Assembly: GCA_028717765.1 (NCBI GenBank)
Contig: JAQUNE010000084.1
Coordinates: 1 to 6,604, forward strand
Direction: 5' to 3'
DNA from: Candidatus Omnitrophota bacterium
Lineage (GTDB): Bacteria > Omnitrophota > Koll11 > Gygaellales > Profunditerraquicolaceae
Length of the DNA stretch: 6,604 nt
This document shows positions 6,058 through 6,604 of this stretch, one piece after another; position 1 is the stretch's first letter, and each line of letters begins with the position of its first letter. Position numbers and translations under genes: made by a program. A model generated the notes under the pieces. It was not told where the DNA came from, did not search any database, and saw only the letters and a list, made by a program, of their open reading frames with translations.

Positions 6058-6522
6058 CTATCCAGCTTTCTTTCTCTTCTTCTTAAAGAATTCCTTTAAC
6101 AAAAAACTACACTCTTCTTCTAAAATTCCGCTTTTAACTTTGATTCTATGGTTTAATTTACGGTGATTGACGATATTAACTACAGACCCGCAAGCACCGG
6201 TTTTGGGGTCTTTGGCGCCGAAATATAAATTGCTTACTCGCGCCAACACCAAAGCGCCTGCGCACATAGAGCACGGTTCAATTGTAACATAAACGCTAAC
6301 CTCACTCAACCACTTTGTCTTCAGGAAATTTGTTGCCGAGGTAAGGGCAAGCATTTCTGCGTGGGCAGTAGGATCACCTAAACGCTCAATCTGATTATAG
6401 CCGCGGGCAATTATTTTATCTTCATAAACAATTACTGCGCCTACAGGAACCTCGTCTTCGCTAAAGGCCTTTTCTGCTTGTTTTAAGGCCTCGCGCATAT
6501 ATATAAGATGTTTATTGATCAC
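6058..6522 (-). CDS. tadA: tRNA-specific adenosine deaminase TadA
   Basis: TadA deaminates A34 to inosine in tRNA-Arg(ACG), so that one tRNA can read CGU, CGC and CGA. The 154-residue protein has the full zinc-dependent cytidine/deoxycytidylate deaminase core: VPVGAVIV at 25-32, N43, HAE at 54-56 (zinc ligand H54 and proton shuttle E56), and PCSMCAGA at 83-90 (zinc ligands C84 and C87), followed by RVSNLYFGAKDPKTGACGS, which marks TadA rather than other deaminases. The tail is rich in lysine and arginine. The GTG start at 6522 keeps the N-terminal helix (HLIYMREALKQAEKAF); an in-frame stop lies 3 bases further upstream, so longer starts are excluded, and M9 is a less likely start. No Shine-Dalgarno is visible. 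Its tRNA substrate gene lies 8 bases upstream. Confidence 0.95.
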   Translation of the reverse strand: MINKHLIYMREALKQAEKAFSEDEVPVGAVIVYEDKIIARGYNQIERLGDPTAHAEMLALTSATNFLKTKWLSEVSVYVTIEPCSMCAGALVLARVSNLYFGAKDPKTGACGSVVNIVNHRKLNHRIKVKSGILEEECSFLLKEFFKKKRKKAG

Positions 6523-6530
6523 GATTTAAA

Positions 6531-6604
6531 TGCGCCCAGTTGGAATCGAACCAACAACAACCAGCTCCGTAGGCTGATGCTCTATCCAATTGAGCTATGG
6601 GCGC
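6531..6604 (-). tRNA. tRNA-Arg (anticodon ACG)
   Basis: The 74-nt tRNA starts exactly at the right edge. It has acceptor stem GCGCCCA/TGGGCGC, D stem GCTC/GAGC, anticodon stem TCAGC/GCTGG with loop CTACGGA (anticodon complement at 6568-6570), T stem GTTGG/CCAAC around TTCGATT, and discriminator A73. CCA is not encoded. A34 is the position that TadA converts to inosine, and tadA is the next gene downstream. The promoter must lie beyond the window. Confidence 0.96.

Noticed and set aside
5936..6166. A 76-residue plus-strand frame across tRNA-Ser and the tadA 3' end
   Set aside because: It covers a tRNA on the opposite strand and is incidental.
1..6604. CRISPR arrays, insertion sequences, prophage or toxin-antitoxin genes
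   Set aside because: I saw no regularly spaced direct repeats, transposase motifs, terminal inverted repeats or toxin-antitoxin pairs; the only mobile-type element is the group I intron.

Overview
This is an A+T-rich bacterial window. Every gene I can support lies on the minus strand, so transcription runs from right to left. The genes are tightly packed, with ATGA overlaps and gaps of 2 to 8 bases, a mix of GTG and ATG starts, and often no clear Shine-Dalgarno sequence. None of the three tRNA genes encodes its CCA tail. The style recalls uncultivated lineages such as Candidatus Omnitrophota, but that placement is only an impression. No gene here fixes the taxonomy.

In transcription order (right to left) the window holds the following. 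tRNA-Arg(ACG) sits exactly at the right edge and is followed after 8 bases by tadA, the adenosine deaminase that makes inosine in that same tRNA. After 4 more bases comes tRNA-Ser(GCU). Next is a block of two tandem paralogous four-helix SMR/EamA-type membrane proteins and a FemAB/BioF2-like GNAT acyltransferase, coupled by a 4-base overlap and a 2-base gap. A short AT-rich gap with two TATAAT elements leads into dnaX and recR (4-base overlap, without the ybaB/ebfC gene often found between them). A polytopic GT-C (PMT/ArnT-like) glycosyltransferase follows 4 bases after recR.

The left end holds the most striking element. It is a tRNA-Asn(GUU) gene whose anticodon loop is interrupted by a 231-base group I intron with no open reading frame of its own. 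P1 to P9 can be traced, including P7 and an internal guide sequence that pairs with the 5' exon through a U-G wobble at the splice site. The gene has a good sigma70-type promoter and a downstream 15-bp hairpin. Beyond it, at the left edge, is the start of a small zinc-ribbon-type protein with a strong ribosome binding site.

Functionally the window combines translation (three tRNAs and tadA), replication and repair (dnaX, recR), and probable cell-envelope work (the SMR pair, the FemAB-like enzyme and the GT-C transferase). The envelope genes may act together on lipid-linked substrates, but that is inference from family and adjacency.
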